Positions 9,219-18,678 of a DNA stretch of 35,320 nt are shown piece after piece. The position numbers and the translations under genes are program-made. The notes beneath the pieces were generated by a model. That model did not search any database and had not been told where the DNA came from. It saw only the letters and a program-made list of their open reading frames with translations. Numbering within the stretch: position 1 is the stretch's first letter; each line of letters opens with the position of its first letter. Source of the DNA: Pluralibacter sp. GTDB lineage: Bacteria; Pseudomonadota; Gammaproteobacteria; Enterobacterales; Enterobacteriaceae. The DNA lies in contig NZ_JAFAGS010000108.1 in assembly GCF_019237635.1 (NCBI RefSeq), positions 1 through 35,320 of the forward strand, read 5' to 3'.

Positions 9219-10592
9219 TCACACCAGGCGGTTTTTCGCTTCCGCAATCGCCTGCGCGACCTGCTTCGGCGACACGCCGCCTTTCGCCGCGCGCTTGTCG
9301 AGGCACGACTGCAGCGACAGTACCGGATACACATCGTCGCCAATCACCGCGCTGAATTTCTGCAGATCGCCGAGTGACAGCCCTTCCAGCGGTTTCCCCT
9401 GACGAATCGCTTCCACCACCGCTTCACCGACAATATGGTGGGCTTCACGGAACGGTACACCTTTCGCTACCAGGTAATCCGCAAGCTCGGTCGCATTGGC
9501 GTAACCCTGCTGCGCCGCTTCCTGACAGCGCGGGCGTTTCACCTGAATACCGTCCAGCACCAGCGCCGCCATGTGCAGGCAGTCAAGCCAGGTATCCAGC
9601 GCATCGAACAACCCTTCTTTGTCTTCCTGCATGTCCTTGTTATAGGCCAGCGGCAGACCTTTCAGGGTCATCATCATACCGGTCAATGCCCCCTGCACGC
9701 GGCCGCATTTGCCGCGAATCAGCTCCAGCGCGTCCGGGTTTTTCTTCTGCGGCATCAGCGATGAACCGGAGGTCACGCGGTCGGAAAGTTCCACAAAACC
9801 GGCTTCCCCGGAGTTAAAGAAGATAAGGTCTTCAGCAAAACGGGACAGATGCACCATGCCGATAGCGGCATCAGACAGCAGCTCAAGCACATGGTCACGG
9901 TCAGAAACGCTGTCCAGGCTGTTGCGGGTCGCGGCGGCAAAACCTAACCACCCCGCCAACTGCTCACGGTCAATCTCATAGGCGGTACCCGCCAACGCGC
10001 CGCTACCCAGCGGGCTGACGTCGAGACGCTTCAGAGTATCCTGCAGGCGGCTTTCATCACGCGCCAGCATTTCAACATAAGCCAGACACCAGTGAGCGAA
10101 CGTCACCGGCTGCGCGCGCTGCAGGTGCGTATAGCCCGGCATCACCGCGTCCTGATTGTGCTGCGCGGTGTCCACCAGCGCGCCCTGCAGCTGACGGTTT
10201 GCCGCCAGCAGCTCCACCACGGTGTCTTTGCACCACAGCTTGAGGTCGGTCGCCACCTGGTCGTTACGGCTACGCCCGGTATGCAGCTTTTTACCCAGTT
10301 GGCCGACTTTATCGATAAGTTTGCCTTCCACCCAGCTGTGAATATCTTCGGCATCGCTGTCGAGGATCTGCTGTGGGTTCGCCCGTACTTCTTCCAGCAG
10401 GTTGCCCAGCGCCTCTTCCAACTGGCGCTGTTCGTCAGTCGTCAGCACGCCGACCGTCACCAGCGCTTTGGACCAGGCCACAGAGCCAACGATATCCTGC
10501 TCCGCCAGGCGATAGTCAAAGCGCAAAGAGTCGTTGAACTGTTTGAACCGTTGATCCGCTGCCTGAGTAAAACGCCCACCCCAAAGTGCCAT
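9219..10592 (-). CDS. argH: Argininosuccinate lyase ArgH
   Basis: Last enzyme of arginine synthesis, splitting argininosuccinate into arginine and fumarate. The 457 residues match E. coli ArgH. Family motifs are [14 protein letters not shown] near residues 107-120 and the flexible-loop signature [12 protein letters not shown], whose first Ser region is the catalytic acid/base loop in the fumarase/aspartase superfamily. The start [10 protein letters not shown] is chosen by homology, since the frame stays open far upstream. It is the last gene of the argCBH operon, separated from argB by 73 bp that hold a REP-like unit, and is followed by a terminator. Confidence 0.96.
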   Translation of the reverse strand: MALWGGRFTQAADQRFKQFNDSLRFDYRLAEQDIVGSVAWSKALVTVGVLTTDEQRQLEEALGNLLEEVRANPQQILDSDAEDIHSWVEGKLIDKVGQLGKKLHTGRSRNDQVATDLKLWCKDTVVELLAANRQLQGALVDTAQHNQDAVMPGYTHLQRAQPVTFAHWCLAYVEMLARDESRLQDTLKRLDVSPLGSGALAGTAYEIDREQLAGWLGFAAATRNSLDSVSDRDHVLELLSDAAIGMVHLSRFAEDLIFFNSGEAGFVELSDRVTSGSSLMPQKKNPDALELIRGKCGRVQGALTGMMMTLKGLPLAYNKDMQEDKEGLFDALDTWLDCLHMAALVLDGIQVKRPRCQEAAQQGYANATELADYLVAKGVPFREAHHIVGEAVVEAIRQGKPLEGLSLGDLQKFSAVIGDDVYPVLSLQSCLDKRAAKGGVSPKQVAQAIAEAKNRLV

Positions 10593-10619
10593 AACGAATT
10601 TCCTTAATATGATATTTTT

Positions 10620-10650
10620 GCCGGGTGGCGCTGCGCTTACCCGGCCTACA
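10620..10650. repeat. REP-like palindrome between argB and argH
   Basis: Imperfect palindrome GCCGGGT (10620-10626) ... ACCCGGC (10639-10645) with inner GGCGCTGCGCTT, followed by CTACA. The form resembles enterobacterial REP units. A close relative lies after ppc (16579-16604). In an operon such an element may stabilise the upstream mRNA. Confidence 0.65.
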
Positions 10651-10665
10651 GGTTCTGTTACTCTA

Positions 10666-11442
10666 TTACGCCAGAATACGCGTGCCGATCGGCGTGCCGT
10701 TAAACAGCGCCGGAAGCTGCTCCGCGTGGCGCCATGAGGCGATATCCACCGGACGGCCCAGCGCGCGGGCGGCATCCAGCGCCGCATTGACTTTGACGAT
10801 CATCCCGTCGGTGATAATGCCCTGATCGATCAGCTGCTCGGCTTTCGCCGCAGTCATTTCCGCAATGCGCTGGCCTTTGCCGTCCAGAATGCCGCTCACA
10901 TCGGAGAGCAGGATCAGATCCGCGCCCAGCGTCGCCGCCAGCGCTGTGGCCGCCTGGTCCGCGTTCACGTTCATCAACTGGCCCTCATCGGTCACGCCGA
11001 TGGAGCTGACGACCGGCAGAAACCCGCCTTCCAGCAGCAGGTTAATAAGCCTCGGTGAGCCCGGTTGCGCCAGACCGACGTGGCCCAGTTCTTCATCAAG
11101 CTGACTTACCTTCACGCTGCCGCCATCGCCAAGATACAGGCCGACAGACGCAATCTTGTGCTTTGTCGCCCAGGCCAGCAAGGTTTTGTTCGCCGTGCCC
11201 GCCAGCGCGCCGGTAATCATGTCTATCTGGTCGGCAGGCGTCACCCGCAGGCCATTTTTCTTTTTCACTGGCAGGTTGAGCTGCTTCATCAGCTCATCCA
11301 CCACGCAGCCGCCGCCGTGGACGATCACCAGCGGACGCTGATGCTCGGCGCGATAGTTCACCAGCGCGGTAAACAGGCGCTCCAGCGCTTCTTCGCTGTC
11401 CAGCAGCACGCCGCCAAGTTTGATAATTAAAGGATTATTCAT
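10666..11442 (-). CDS. argB: Acetylglutamate kinase ArgB
   Basis: Second step of arginine synthesis, phosphorylating N-acetyl-L-glutamate with ATP. The 258 residues match E. coli ArgB. It belongs to the amino-acid kinase fold; glycine-rich KLGGVLLD (near residue 8) and [11 protein letters not shown] (near 40-50) bind the phosphates and substrate, and [10 protein letters not shown] lies in the nucleotide region. The start [11 protein letters not shown] at 11442 corresponds to the E. coli start. An in-frame ATG at 11457 overlaps the argC stop by one base (TAATG) and could instead be used for translational coupling; it would add five residues. Confidence 0.95.
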   Translation of the reverse strand: MNNPLIIKLGGVLLDSEEALERLFTALVNYRAEHQRPLVIVHGGGCVVDELMKQLNLPVKKKNGLRVTPADQIDMITGALAGTANKTLLAWATKHKIASVGLYLGDGGSVKVSQLDEELGHVGLAQPGSPRLINLLLEGGFLPVVSSIGVTDEGQLMNVNADQAATALAATLGADLILLSDVSGILDGKGQRIAEMTAAKAEQLIDQGIITDGMIVKVNAALDAARALGRPVDIASWRHAEQLPALFNGTPIGTRILA

Positions 11443-11456
11443 CACGCTGTTATCCA

Positions 11457-12461
11457 TTAAAGAAGAGACTGCGTTTCAGCGAAACCGAAACGCATGTTGG
11501 CACACTGCACCGCCTGTGCCGCCGCGCCTTTCAGCAAGTTATCTTCGGCCGCCACCACGATCAGGTGCTCGCCCTGTACGGCGAAACCGATATCGCAAAA
11601 CGGCAGGCCGACCACATTTTTCAGCGCCGGAACGCCGTGGTCATACAGGCGCACCAGCGGTTTGTCGGCATAGGCCTGATGGAAGACGTCCGCCACCTGC
11701 TCGCGGGCGATGCCCGGTTTCAGACGGCAGGTAATGGTTTCCAGAATCCCCCGCTTAAAATTACCCAGATGCGGCGTAAAAATCACCTCTGCGCCCAGGT
11801 GGGTGGTAATTTCCGGATGATGACGATGGTTGAACACGCCATACGGTTGCAGGCTTACTTCGCAAAAGCTGTTGGAGAGCGCAGCTTTACGCCCGGCGCC
11901 GCTCACGCCGCTGGTCGCGTTGATGACCGGCCACTGGGCGAGATCCAGCAGCCCGGCGTCGATAATCGGTTTTAGCGACAGTTGCGCCGCCGTCGGGTAA
12001 CAGCCCGGAACGGCGATGAGGTTCGCCTCTTTGAGCTGCTCACCACTCCACTCCGCCAGCCCGTAGACCGCCTGCTCCAGCAGGTGCGGGTGCTGATGAG
12101 TGAAGCCATAGTAACGTGGGTAAAACGCCGCATCGTTGACGCGAAACGCGCCGGAGAGATCGAACACCACGCAGCCCGCCTCAAGGAACTGCGGCGCCAG
12201 ATCGTGGCTGACCTCATGCGCGGTCGCCAGGAACACCACGTCGACACCGCCGCTAAACGCCCGAATGTCGGACATCGGCTGCAGGGGAAGATCGACAATG
12301 CCCTTCAGTTGAGGGTGAAGCTCTGAAATTAACTTTCCGGCATCATTGCTTTGCGCTGAGACTGTCAAAGCGGTTATGTTCATATGCGGATGACGATTTA
12401 TGTAGCTCACCAGCTCCGCGCCTGCATAACCGCTGGCGCCTACAATCAGCGTATTCAACAT
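11457..12461 (-). CDS. argC: N-acetyl-gamma-glutamyl-phosphate reductase ArgC
   Basis: NADPH-dependent third step of arginine synthesis, reducing N-acetylglutamyl phosphate to the semialdehyde. The 334 residues match E. coli. An N-terminal Rossmann motif GASGYAGAE binds NADP, and the catalytic cysteine lies in [10 protein letters not shown]. It is the first gene of argCBH and is transcribed divergently from argE; both should be repressed by ArgR-arginine at the two ARG boxes in the 88-bp gap. Confidence 0.96.
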   Translation of the reverse strand: MLNTLIVGASGYAGAELVSYINRHPHMNITALTVSAQSNDAGKLISELHPQLKGIVDLPLQPMSDIRAFSGGVDVVFLATAHEVSHDLAPQFLEAGCVVFDLSGAFRVNDAAFYPRYYGFTHQHPHLLEQAVYGLAEWSGEQLKEANLIAVPGCYPTAAQLSLKPIIDAGLLDLAQWPVINATSGVSGAGRKAALSNSFCEVSLQPYGVFNHRHHPEITTHLGAEVIFTPHLGNFKRGILETITCRLKPGIAREQVADVFHQAYADKPLVRLYDHGVPALKNVVGLPFCDIGFAVQGEHLIVVAAEDNLLKGAAAQAVQCANMRFGFAETQSLL

Positions 12462-12484
12462 CGGGTTCCTTTATGCTCAACGAT

Positions 12485-12523
12485 AATGTATTTTTATTCA
12501 CAAATAATGCATGAATATTGATA
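12485..12523. promoter_or_regulatory. Paired ARG boxes, argE/argCBH operator
   Basis: Two 18-bp imperfect palindromes, AATGTATTTTTATTCACA (12485-12502) and AATGCATGAATATTGATA (12506-12523), are separated by exactly 3 bp, the standard spacing for ArgR hexamer binding. They sit in the argC-argE divergent promoter region, as in E. coli. Confidence 0.88.
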
Positions 12524-12549
12524 CTATCATGACCTGAGGTGTGTCAACA

Positions 12550-13701
12550 ATGAAAAACAATTTACCGCCGTTTATCGAGATTTATCGCGCATTGATCGCC
12601 ACACCGTCCATCAGCGCCACGGAAGAATCCCTTGATCAGAGTAATGAAGCTTTAATCAATTTGCTGGCAGAGTGGTTTGCGACGCTGGGGTTCAACATTG
12701 AGATTCAAAGCGTCCCCGGCACGCGCCATAAATTTAATCTGCTGGCCAGCACCGGCCAGGGCAACGGCGGCCTGCTGCTGACCGGACACACCGACACCGT
12801 CCCCTTTGACGACGGACGCTGGACGCGCGACCCGTTTACGCTGACCGAACACGACAACAAGCTTTACGGCCTCGGCACCGCGGATATGAAAGGCTTTTTC
12901 GCCTTTATTCTCGACGCGCTGCGTGACGTCGATGTGACTACGCTTAAGAAACCGCTCTACATTCTGGCGACCGCCGATGAAGAGACCAGTATGGCAGGCG
13001 CGCGCTATTTCGCCGAATCCACCACTCTGCGCCCGGACTGCGCCATCATTGGCGAGCCAACCTCGCTGCAACCGGTGCGTGCGCACAAAGGCCATATCTC
13101 CAGCGCGATTCGCGTGCTGGGGCAATCAGGCCACTCCAGCGACCCGGCGCGCGGCGTGAACGCCATCGAGCTAATGCACGACGCGATTGGCCGCATCATG
13201 CACCTGCGCGACACGCTCAAAGCGCGTTATCGCTATGACGCCTTCGCGGTGCCCTGGCCGACGCTCAACCTCGGCAGCATTCACGGCGGCGACGCGTCCA
13301 ACCGCATCTGCGCCTGCTGCGAACTGCATATGGATATTCGCCCGCTGCCGGGCATGACGCTGGACGATCTCAACGGACTGCTCAACGACGCGCTGGCGCC
13401 GGTCAGCGAGAAGTGGCCGGGCCGTCTGACGGTATCGGAGCTGCATCCGCCGATACCGGGTTATGAATGCCCGCCGGATCACCGGCTGGTGCAGGTGGTG
13501 GAAAAGCTGCTCAATACCCATACCGACGTGGTGAACTACTGCACCGAAGCCCCTTATATCCAGACCCTGTGCCCGACGCTGGTGCTGGGCCCAGGTTCTA
13601 TCAACCAGGCGCACCAGCCGGATGAATATCTGGAAACGCGGTTTATCAAACCAACCCGCGAGCTGATTACCCAGGTCATCCATCATTTCTGCTGGCATTG
13701 A
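12550..13701 (+). CDS. argE: N-acetylornithine deacetylase ArgE
   Basis: Metal-dependent amidohydrolase that removes the acetyl group from N2-acetylornithine to give ornithine. The 383 residues match E. coli. M20/ArgE-DapE family motifs include the metal ligand His in GHTDTVPF, the bridging Asp in LGTADMKGF, the catalytic Glu pair in [11 protein letters not shown] and the dimerisation domain in the middle. The C-terminal HQPDEYLE holds the last metal His. The start MKNNLPPF follows E. coli; a GTG three codons upstream is open but unlikely. It is divergent from argC under the same ArgR operator. Confidence 0.96.
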   Translation: MKNNLPPFIEIYRALIATPSISATEESLDQSNEALINLLAEWFATLGFNIEIQSVPGTRHKFNLLASTGQGNGGLLLTGHTDTVPFDDGRWTRDPFTLTEHDNKLYGLGTADMKGFFAFILDALRDVDVTTLKKPLYILATADEETSMAGARYFAESTTLRPDCAIIGEPTSLQPVRAHKGHISSAIRVLGQSGHSSDPARGVNAIELMHDAIGRIMHLRDTLKARYRYDAFAVPWPTLNLGSIHGGDASNRICACCELHMDIRPLPGMTLDDLNGLLNDALAPVSEKWPGRLTVSELHPPIPGYECPPDHRLVQVVEKLLNTHTDVVNYCTEAPYIQTLCPTLVLGPGSINQAHQPDEYLETRFIKPTRELITQVIHHFCWH

Positions 13702-13705
13702 TGCC

Positions 13706-13738
13706 TTCCCCTCCCGTCTGTACGGTCCGGGAGGGGAA
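13706..13738 (+). terminator. Hairpin after argE
   Basis: A perfect 11-bp stem TTCCCCTCCCG (13706-13716) and CGGGAGGGGAA (13728-13738) starts 5 bp after the argE stop. No strong T-run follows (TCTCCCG), so it may be a weak intrinsic terminator or an mRNA-protecting hairpin. Confidence 0.55.
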
Positions 13739-13849
13739 TCTCCCGTGACGCCGCTCACAGATTCATAAGCAACGCTTATCTGGCGCTCCGTGAATTAAAT
13801 TTCGTAAATTGTCGACATTTATTCGTTTCCTGAAGCGATTTCACCGCAA

Positions 13850-13879
13850 TTGACGCAGGGGTTTTTACGTGGCTTTATA
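13850..13879 (+). promoter_or_regulatory. Candidate ppc promoter
   Basis: A -35 box TTGACG (13850-13855) and a -10-like TTTATA (13874-13879) with an 18-bp spacer lie about 40 bp before the ppc start. The layout resembles the E. coli ppc promoter. The rest of the argE-ppc gap shows no gene. Confidence 0.5.
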
Positions 13880-13918
13880 AAGTCAGGCAAAAATAATACA
13901 GGTAGGGTTCTGGGTAAT

Positions 13919-16570
13919 ATGAACGAACAATATTCCGCTTTGCGCAGTAATGTCAGTATGCTCGGTAAGGTGCTTGGTGAAACCATCAAGGACGCACTTG
14001 GCGAGAACATTCTTGATCGTGTAGAAACCATCCGTAAGCTGTCGAAATCCTCTCGTGCCGGTAACGAAGCAAACCGCCAGGAGCTGCTCACCACGTTGCA
14101 AAATCTGTCCAACGATGAGCTGCTGCCGGTCGCCCGCGCGTTCAGCCAGTTTCTGAACCTGGCCAACACCGCCGAGCAATATCACAGCATTTCACCGAAC
14201 GGCGAAGCGGCCAGCAACCCTGAAGTGATCGCACGTACGCTGCGTAAACTGAAAGACCAACCTGAACTCAACGACGCCACAATCAAAAAAGCCGTCGAGT
14301 CGCTATCCCTGGAGCTGGTGCTGACCGCGCACCCGACGGAAATCACCCGCCGTACGCTTATCCACAAAATGGTGGAAGTGAATAACTGCTTAAAGCAGTT
14401 GGATAACAAAGACATTGCCGACTATGAACGCCACCAGTTGATGCGCCGTCTGCGCCAGCTGATCGCCCAGTCATGGCATACCGACGAAATTCGTAAGTAC
14501 CGCCCAAGCCCGGTGGATGAAGCCAAATGGGGTTTTGCGGTGGTGGAAAACAGCCTGTGGGAAGGCGTGCCAAACTACCTGCGCGAGCTGAACGAACAGC
14601 TGGAAGCGAATCTGGACTACCGCCTGCCGGTGGATTTCGTCCCGGTTCGCTTCACCTCCTGGATGGGCGGCGACCGCGACGGCAACCCGAACGTGACGGC
14701 GGATATCACTCGCCATGTGCTGCTGCTGAGCCGCTGGAAGGCTACCGACCTGTTCCTGAAAGACATTCAGGTGCTGATTTCCGAGCTTTCCATGGTGGAA
14801 GCGACCCCGGAGCTGCGCGCACTGGCTGGCGCGGAAGGCGAACAGGAACCGTATCGCCACCTGATGAAAACCCTGCGCAGCCAGCTAATGGCGACCCAGG
14901 CCTGGCTGGAAGCGCGTCTGAAAGGCCAGAAGCTGCCGAAACCGGCCGGTCTGCTGACGCAAAACGAACAACTCTGGGAACCGCTGTACGCCTGCTATAA
15001 ATCCCTGCAGGCCTGCGGGATGGGCATCATCGCCAACGGCGAGCTGCTGGATACCCTGAGACGCGTGAAGTGTTTCGGCGTCCCGCTGGTGCGTATCGAT
15101 ATCCGTCAGGAAAGCACCCGCCACACCGAAGCGCTGGGCGAACTGACCCGCTACCTGGGTATCGGCGACTATGAAAGCTGGTCAGAAGCCGACAAACAGG
15201 CCTTCCTGATCCGCGAACTGAACTCCAAGCGTCCGCTGCTCCCGCGTCAGTGGGAACCGAGCGATGAGACCCGCGAGGTCCTCGACACCTGCCGGGTCAT
15301 TGCCGAAGCGCCGAAGGGCTCCATCGCCGCTTACGTGATTTCCATGGCGAAAACGCCGTCCGATGTGCTGGCGGTACACCTGCTGCTGAAAGAGGCCGGC
15401 ATCGGCTTCGCGCTGCCGGTCGCCCCGCTGTTTGAAACCCTGGACGACCTCAACAACGCCAACGACGTGATGACGCAACTGCTGAATATCGACTGGTATC
15501 GCGGCTTCATCCAGGGCAAGCAGATGGTGATGATTGGCTACTCCGACTCGGCGAAAGACGCGGGCGTGATGGCCGCCTCCTGGGCGCAGTACCAGGCGCA
15601 GGACGCGCTGATTAAAACCTGCGAAAAAGCCGGTATTGAACTGACGCTGTTCCACGGCCGCGGCGGCTCCATCGGTCGCGGCGGCGCGCCTGCGCACGCG
15701 GCGCTGCTCTCACAACCGCCGGGAAGCCTGAAAGGCGGCCTGCGCGTCACCGAGCAAGGCGAGATGATCCGCTTCAAGTACGGCCTGCCGGAAGTCACCA
15801 TCAGCAGCCTGTCGCTGTACACCAGCGCGATTCTGGAAGCCAACCTGCTGCCGCCGCCGGAGCCGAAAGCCGAATGGCGCCATATCATGAACGCGCTATC
15901 GGACGTCTCCTGTAAGATGTACCGCGGCTACGTCCGTGAAAACAAAGACTTCGTCCCCTATTTCCGTTCCGCCACCCCGGAGCAGGAACTGGGCAAACTG
16001 CCGCTGGGCTCACGACCGGCAAAACGCCGTCCGACCGGCGGCGTCGAGTCCCTGCGCGCCATTCCGTGGATCTTCGCCTGGACGCAGAACCGCCTGATGC
16101 TGCCCGCCTGGCTGGGCGCAGGCGCGGCGCTGCGAAAAGTGGTAGAAGACGGCAAGCAGAGCGAGCTGGAAACCATGTGCCGCGACTGGCCGTTCTTCTC
16201 TACCCGTCTGGGTATGCTGGAGATGGTGTTCTCCAAAGCCGACCTGTGGCTGGCGGAATATTACGATCAGCGTCTGGTAACCAAAGCGCTGTGGCCGCTC
16301 GGCGCCGAGCTGCGCAAGTTGCTTGAGGGCGACATCAAGGTCGTGCTGGATATCGCCAACGACTCCCATCTGATGGCCGACCTGCCGTGGATTGCCGAGT
16401 CCATCCAGCTGCGTAACATCTATACTGACCCGCTCAACGTTCTGCAGGCCGAACTGCTGCACCGGTCGCGACAGGCGGAAGAAGCCGGTCATGCGCCGGA
16501 CCCGCGCGTGGAACAGGCGCTGATGGTGACGATTGCAGGCGTTGCGGCGGGGATGCGTAACACCGGCTAA
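13919..16570 (+). CDS. ppc: Phosphoenolpyruvate carboxylase
   Basis: Anaplerotic enzyme that carboxylates phosphoenolpyruvate with bicarbonate to oxaloacetate, feeding the TCA cycle; in E. coli it is activated by acetyl-CoA and inhibited by aspartate. The 883 residues match E. coli Ppc. The first signature [13 protein letters not shown] holds the catalytic His near residue 138. The second, [12 protein letters not shown], is the mobile phosphate-binding loop. The C-terminus ends MRNTG with the invariant terminal Gly. The start [11 protein letters not shown] is set by homology. A hairpin terminator follows. In K-12 the next gene is eptC; here it is yijO. Confidence 0.97.
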   Translation: MNEQYSALRSNVSMLGKVLGETIKDALGENILDRVETIRKLSKSSRAGNEANRQELLTTLQNLSNDELLPVARAFSQFLNLANTAEQYHSISPNGEAASNPEVIARTLRKLKDQPELNDATIKKAVESLSLELVLTAHPTEITRRTLIHKMVEVNNCLKQLDNKDIADYERHQLMRRLRQLIAQSWHTDEIRKYRPSPVDEAKWGFAVVENSLWEGVPNYLRELNEQLEANLDYRLPVDFVPVRFTSWMGGDRDGNPNVTADITRHVLLLSRWKATDLFLKDIQVLISELSMVEATPELRALAGAEGEQEPYRHLMKTLRSQLMATQAWLEARLKGQKLPKPAGLLTQNEQLWEPLYACYKSLQACGMGIIANGELLDTLRRVKCFGVPLVRIDIRQESTRHTEALGELTRYLGIGDYESWSEADKQAFLIRELNSKRPLLPRQWEPSDETREVLDTCRVIAEAPKGSIAAYVISMAKTPSDVLAVHLLLKEAGIGFALPVAPLFETLDDLNNANDVMTQLLNIDWYRGFIQGKQMVMIGYSDSAKDAGVMAASWAQYQAQDALIKTCEKAGIELTLFHGRGGSIGRGGAPAHAALLSQPPGSLKGGLRVTEQGEMIRFKYGLPEVTISSLSLYTSAILEANLLPPPEPKAEWRHIMNALSDVSCKMYRGYVRENKDFVPYFRSATPEQELGKLPLGSRPAKRRPTGGVESLRAIPWIFAWTQNRLMLPAWLGAGAALRKVVEDGKQSELETMCRDWPFFSTRLGMLEMVFSKADLWLAEYYDQRLVTKALWPLGAELRKLLEGDIKVVLDIANDSHLMADLPWIAESIQLRNIYTDPLNVLQAELLHRSRQAEEAGHAPDPRVEQALMVTIAGVAAGMRNTG

Positions 16571-16576
16571 TCACCT

Positions 16577-16606
16577 TTGCCGGGTAACGCTACGCTTACC
16601 CGGCAA
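16577..16606. terminator. ppc terminator, REP-like palindrome
   Basis: Stem TTGCCGGGTAA (16577-16587) and TTACCCGGCAA (16596-16606), 11 bp, is followed by ATTT. Its inner part GCCGGGT...ACCCGGC is almost the same as the REP-like unit between argB and argH, so this may be a REP remnant serving as a terminator. Confidence 0.7.
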
Positions 16607-16623
16607 ATTTCGGGAGTTTTACC

Positions 16624-17457
16624 ATGCAACATGAAATCAACCCGCTCCTGACAGACCTGATAAGCGGCACGTCATCGCTACGCCAGGTCTATTTCGCAAA
16701 CCCTGCTTCCCCCATACCCGAGATGGCCTTTCAGGTCGATTTTCCACGCCTTGAAATCGTCCTTGAAGGCTGCATCACGGATGGCGCGTTAACGCTCCAG
16801 GAACACGACATCCTGTTTGTTCCTGCCGGAAGCTGGAACTGTCCGAACTGGCAGTTGCCCGCCACAACGCTCAGTATCCTGTTCGGCAAACAGCAGCTCG
16901 GATTCAGCATCCAGCGCTGGGACGGCACGCAATTACAAAACCTGGCGAAGCGCCATGTCGCTCGCCGCGGCCCTCGGGTGGGATCGTTTTTATTACAGGC
17001 GCTCAGTGAAGCGCACATGCAGCAGCAGGAGAGTCAAACGATACGGCTTATCACCTTGAGTTTACTCAGTCACTGTACCGATCTGCTCAATAGCCATATC
17101 CAGACTGCCTCTCGCAGCCAGGCGTTATTTGAGGCCGTTCGCGAACATATTGATACGCACTATGCCGAAGCCCTGAGCCGGGAATCGGTCGCTCAGGCGT
17201 TCTATATTTCGCCGAATTACCTCTCACACCTGTTTCATAAAAGCGGCGCCCTGGGTTTTAACGAGTATCTGAATTACGTCCGGCTGGAAAAAGCGAAAGC
17301 CTTACTCAAGGGCTACGACATGAAGGTTAAAGAGGTGGCGAGGGTCTGCGGTTTTCCTGACAGTAACTACTTTTGCCGTCTGTTTCGCAAAAATACGGAT
17401 CGATCGCCTTCCGAGTACCGGCGTCAGTACCACAGCCAACTCACGACGACAGAATAA
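16624..17457 (+). CDS. yijO: AraC-family regulator YijO
   Basis: Transcription regulator of 277 residues (E. coli YijO is slightly longer). The N-terminal half is a cupin-like ligand domain. The C-terminal 100 residues form the double AraC helix-turn-helix, with first motif SRESVAQAFYISPNYLSHLF and second motif KVKEVARVCGFPDSNYFCRLF, then the family end RSPSEYRRQY. The target and effector are unknown. It always neighbours the frw/pfl genes, so it could control them; this is inference. The start has a GGGAG Shine-Dalgarno sequence. Its end overlaps converging frwD by 17 bp, with no room for a terminator. Confidence 0.88.
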   Translation: MQHEINPLLTDLISGTSSLRQVYFANPASPIPEMAFQVDFPRLEIVLEGCITDGALTLQEHDILFVPAGSWNCPNWQLPATTLSILFGKQQLGFSIQRWDGTQLQNLAKRHVARRGPRVGSFLLQALSEAHMQQQESQTIRLITLSLLSHCTDLLNSHIQTASRSQALFEAVREHIDTHYAEALSRESVAQAFYISPNYLSHLFHKSGALGFNEYLNYVRLEKAKALLKGYDMKVKEVARVCGFPDSNYFCRLFRKNTDRSPSEYRRQYHSQLTTTE

Positions 17458-17800
17458 TATGCGTGCGCTGCGGTGCCGAAAGCAGCTTGCGTAATGCGCC
17501 CATGACTTTCTGTGGATCGCGCAGAAAAACATAAATGCCCGATTGTACATATCGGCTTTCGATAAAGCGGTCAGCGCCCGCCAAATCAATATCGGTAATC
17601 AACAGCACAGCGTCGGCGCGGCGAATATCCTCTTCGCTTAACGCGTTCTCAATACCCAGCGCACCCTGGGTTTCCACCTTGATGGTCCACTTTTCCTGTT
17701 GGCACAGTTTCTCCAGTCGCTCTGCCGCCATATAGGTATGCGCCACACCGCTCACGCACGCGGTTACCGCAACCAGAAATCGTCCGCCTGCCGCCGTCAT
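17441..17800 (-). CDS. frwD: PTS fructose-like EIIB component FrwD
   Basis: Phosphocarrier subunit of the Frw sugar phosphotransferase system. The 119 residues (E. coli 113) show the fructose-type IIB motif VTACVSGVAHTYMAAE, with the phosphorylated cysteine in TACVSG near residue 15. A GGAGG lies 6 bp before the ATG, and the gene starts 2 bp after pflC, so it is the last gene of frwC-frwB-pflD-pflC-frwD. The locus encodes two IIB proteins (FrwB, FrwD), and which one serves the FrwC permease is not settled. It overlaps yijO tail to tail. Confidence 0.92.
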   Translation of the reverse strand: MTAAGGRFLVAVTACVSGVAHTYMAAERLEKLCQQEKWTIKVETQGALGIENALSEEDIRRADAVLLITDIDLAGADRFIESRYVQSGIYVFLRDPQKVMGALRKLLSAPQRTHIILSS

Positions 17801-17802
17801 GT

Positions 17803-18678
17803 TTATCCTCCAACCGTGACCTGAAACCCAGCCTGTTCCGCAAACAGCCGCAACGCATCGACTTTATCAGCAGAGGGCGCAGGAATATTCTTCATCTCCC
17901 AGTGTCTCCCCAGTAACCGATATTTTGCCTCACCGTATGAGTGAAACGGCAGCAAATGCAAGACGGTAATCCCCGTCGGCTGCAAAAACGCCAGCACACG
18001 CTGTAGGTTCTCCGGACTTAACGTATAGCCGGGGATTAACGGCAAACGCGGAATAACATTGATCCCCAACGCCGCTAACCGACTGAAATTCTTCAGTACC
18101 CTGGGCAAGTTAAGTTTTACGACCTGCTTCGACTGCCGGGTATCCATGATTTTTAAATCAAACAGCACCTCGTCACACCGACTCGCCACCGCGAATAAAC
18201 GTGGGAACGGCGCATCACCGGCCGTTTCAATCGCAGTATGTACGCCAGACTGATGCAGGCGCGCCAAAAGGCGAGCAGCAAATGGCGCCTGCATTAATAC
18301 CTCACCGCCGGAAAGCGTCACGCCGCCACCAGAGGCACGAAAGAAAATCTCATCTTTCATCACCTCATCCAGCAGTGCGTCCAGCGAGACATCACGCCCG
18401 ATCGGCTCGAACGCGCCAGACGGGCACTCTTCGACATCGCGTAGGCAGGGCGAACAGTGCAAACACTTGCTCTCTCGTCGTACGAATTGAATATGAGGAG
18501 AAAGCGACTCCGGGTTTGCGCACCACGGACACCGATGCGGACATCCTTTAAAAAACACGACAGTGCGGATGCCACGCCCATCATTCAAAGAATAACGCTG
18601 AATATTAAAAATGCGCGCCATATCGACGCGCGTCTCCGGCACCTCACAGCTGATGCGCGGTGCGGCGGATAATGTCAT
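17803..18678 (-). CDS. pflC: Glycyl radical enzyme activase PflC
   Basis: Radical SAM enzyme that installs the glycyl radical on the partner PflD. It has 291 residues. The SAM cluster motif CxxxCxxC is Cys46, Cys50 and Cys53 (FFKGCPHRCPWC), preceded by DGRGIRT. A short insertion with Cys72, Cys75, Cys78 and Cys85 (CLHCSPC ... ECP) can hold one auxiliary 4Fe-4S cluster. The glycine-rich SAM segment GGGVTLSGGE is present. The start at 18678 has AAGGAG 7 bp upstream and overlaps the pflD end by 35 bp, supporting translational coupling. Old names call it a pyruvate formate-lyase activase, but the partner is not a PFL. Radical SAM and glycyl radical chemistry implies anaerobic function. Confidence 0.93.
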   Translation of the reverse strand: MTLSAAPRISCEVPETRVDMARIFNIQRYSLNDGRGIRTVVFFKGCPHRCPWCANPESLSPHIQFVRRESKCLHCSPCLRDVEECPSGAFEPIGRDVSLDALLDEVMKDEIFFRASGGGVTLSGGEVLMQAPFAARLLARLHQSGVHTAIETAGDAPFPRLFAVASRCDEVLFDLKIMDTRQSKQVVKLNLPRVLKNFSRLAALGINVIPRLPLIPGYTLSPENLQRVLAFLQPTGITVLHLLPFHSYGEAKYRLLGRHWEMKNIPAPSADKVDALRLFAEQAGFQVTVGG

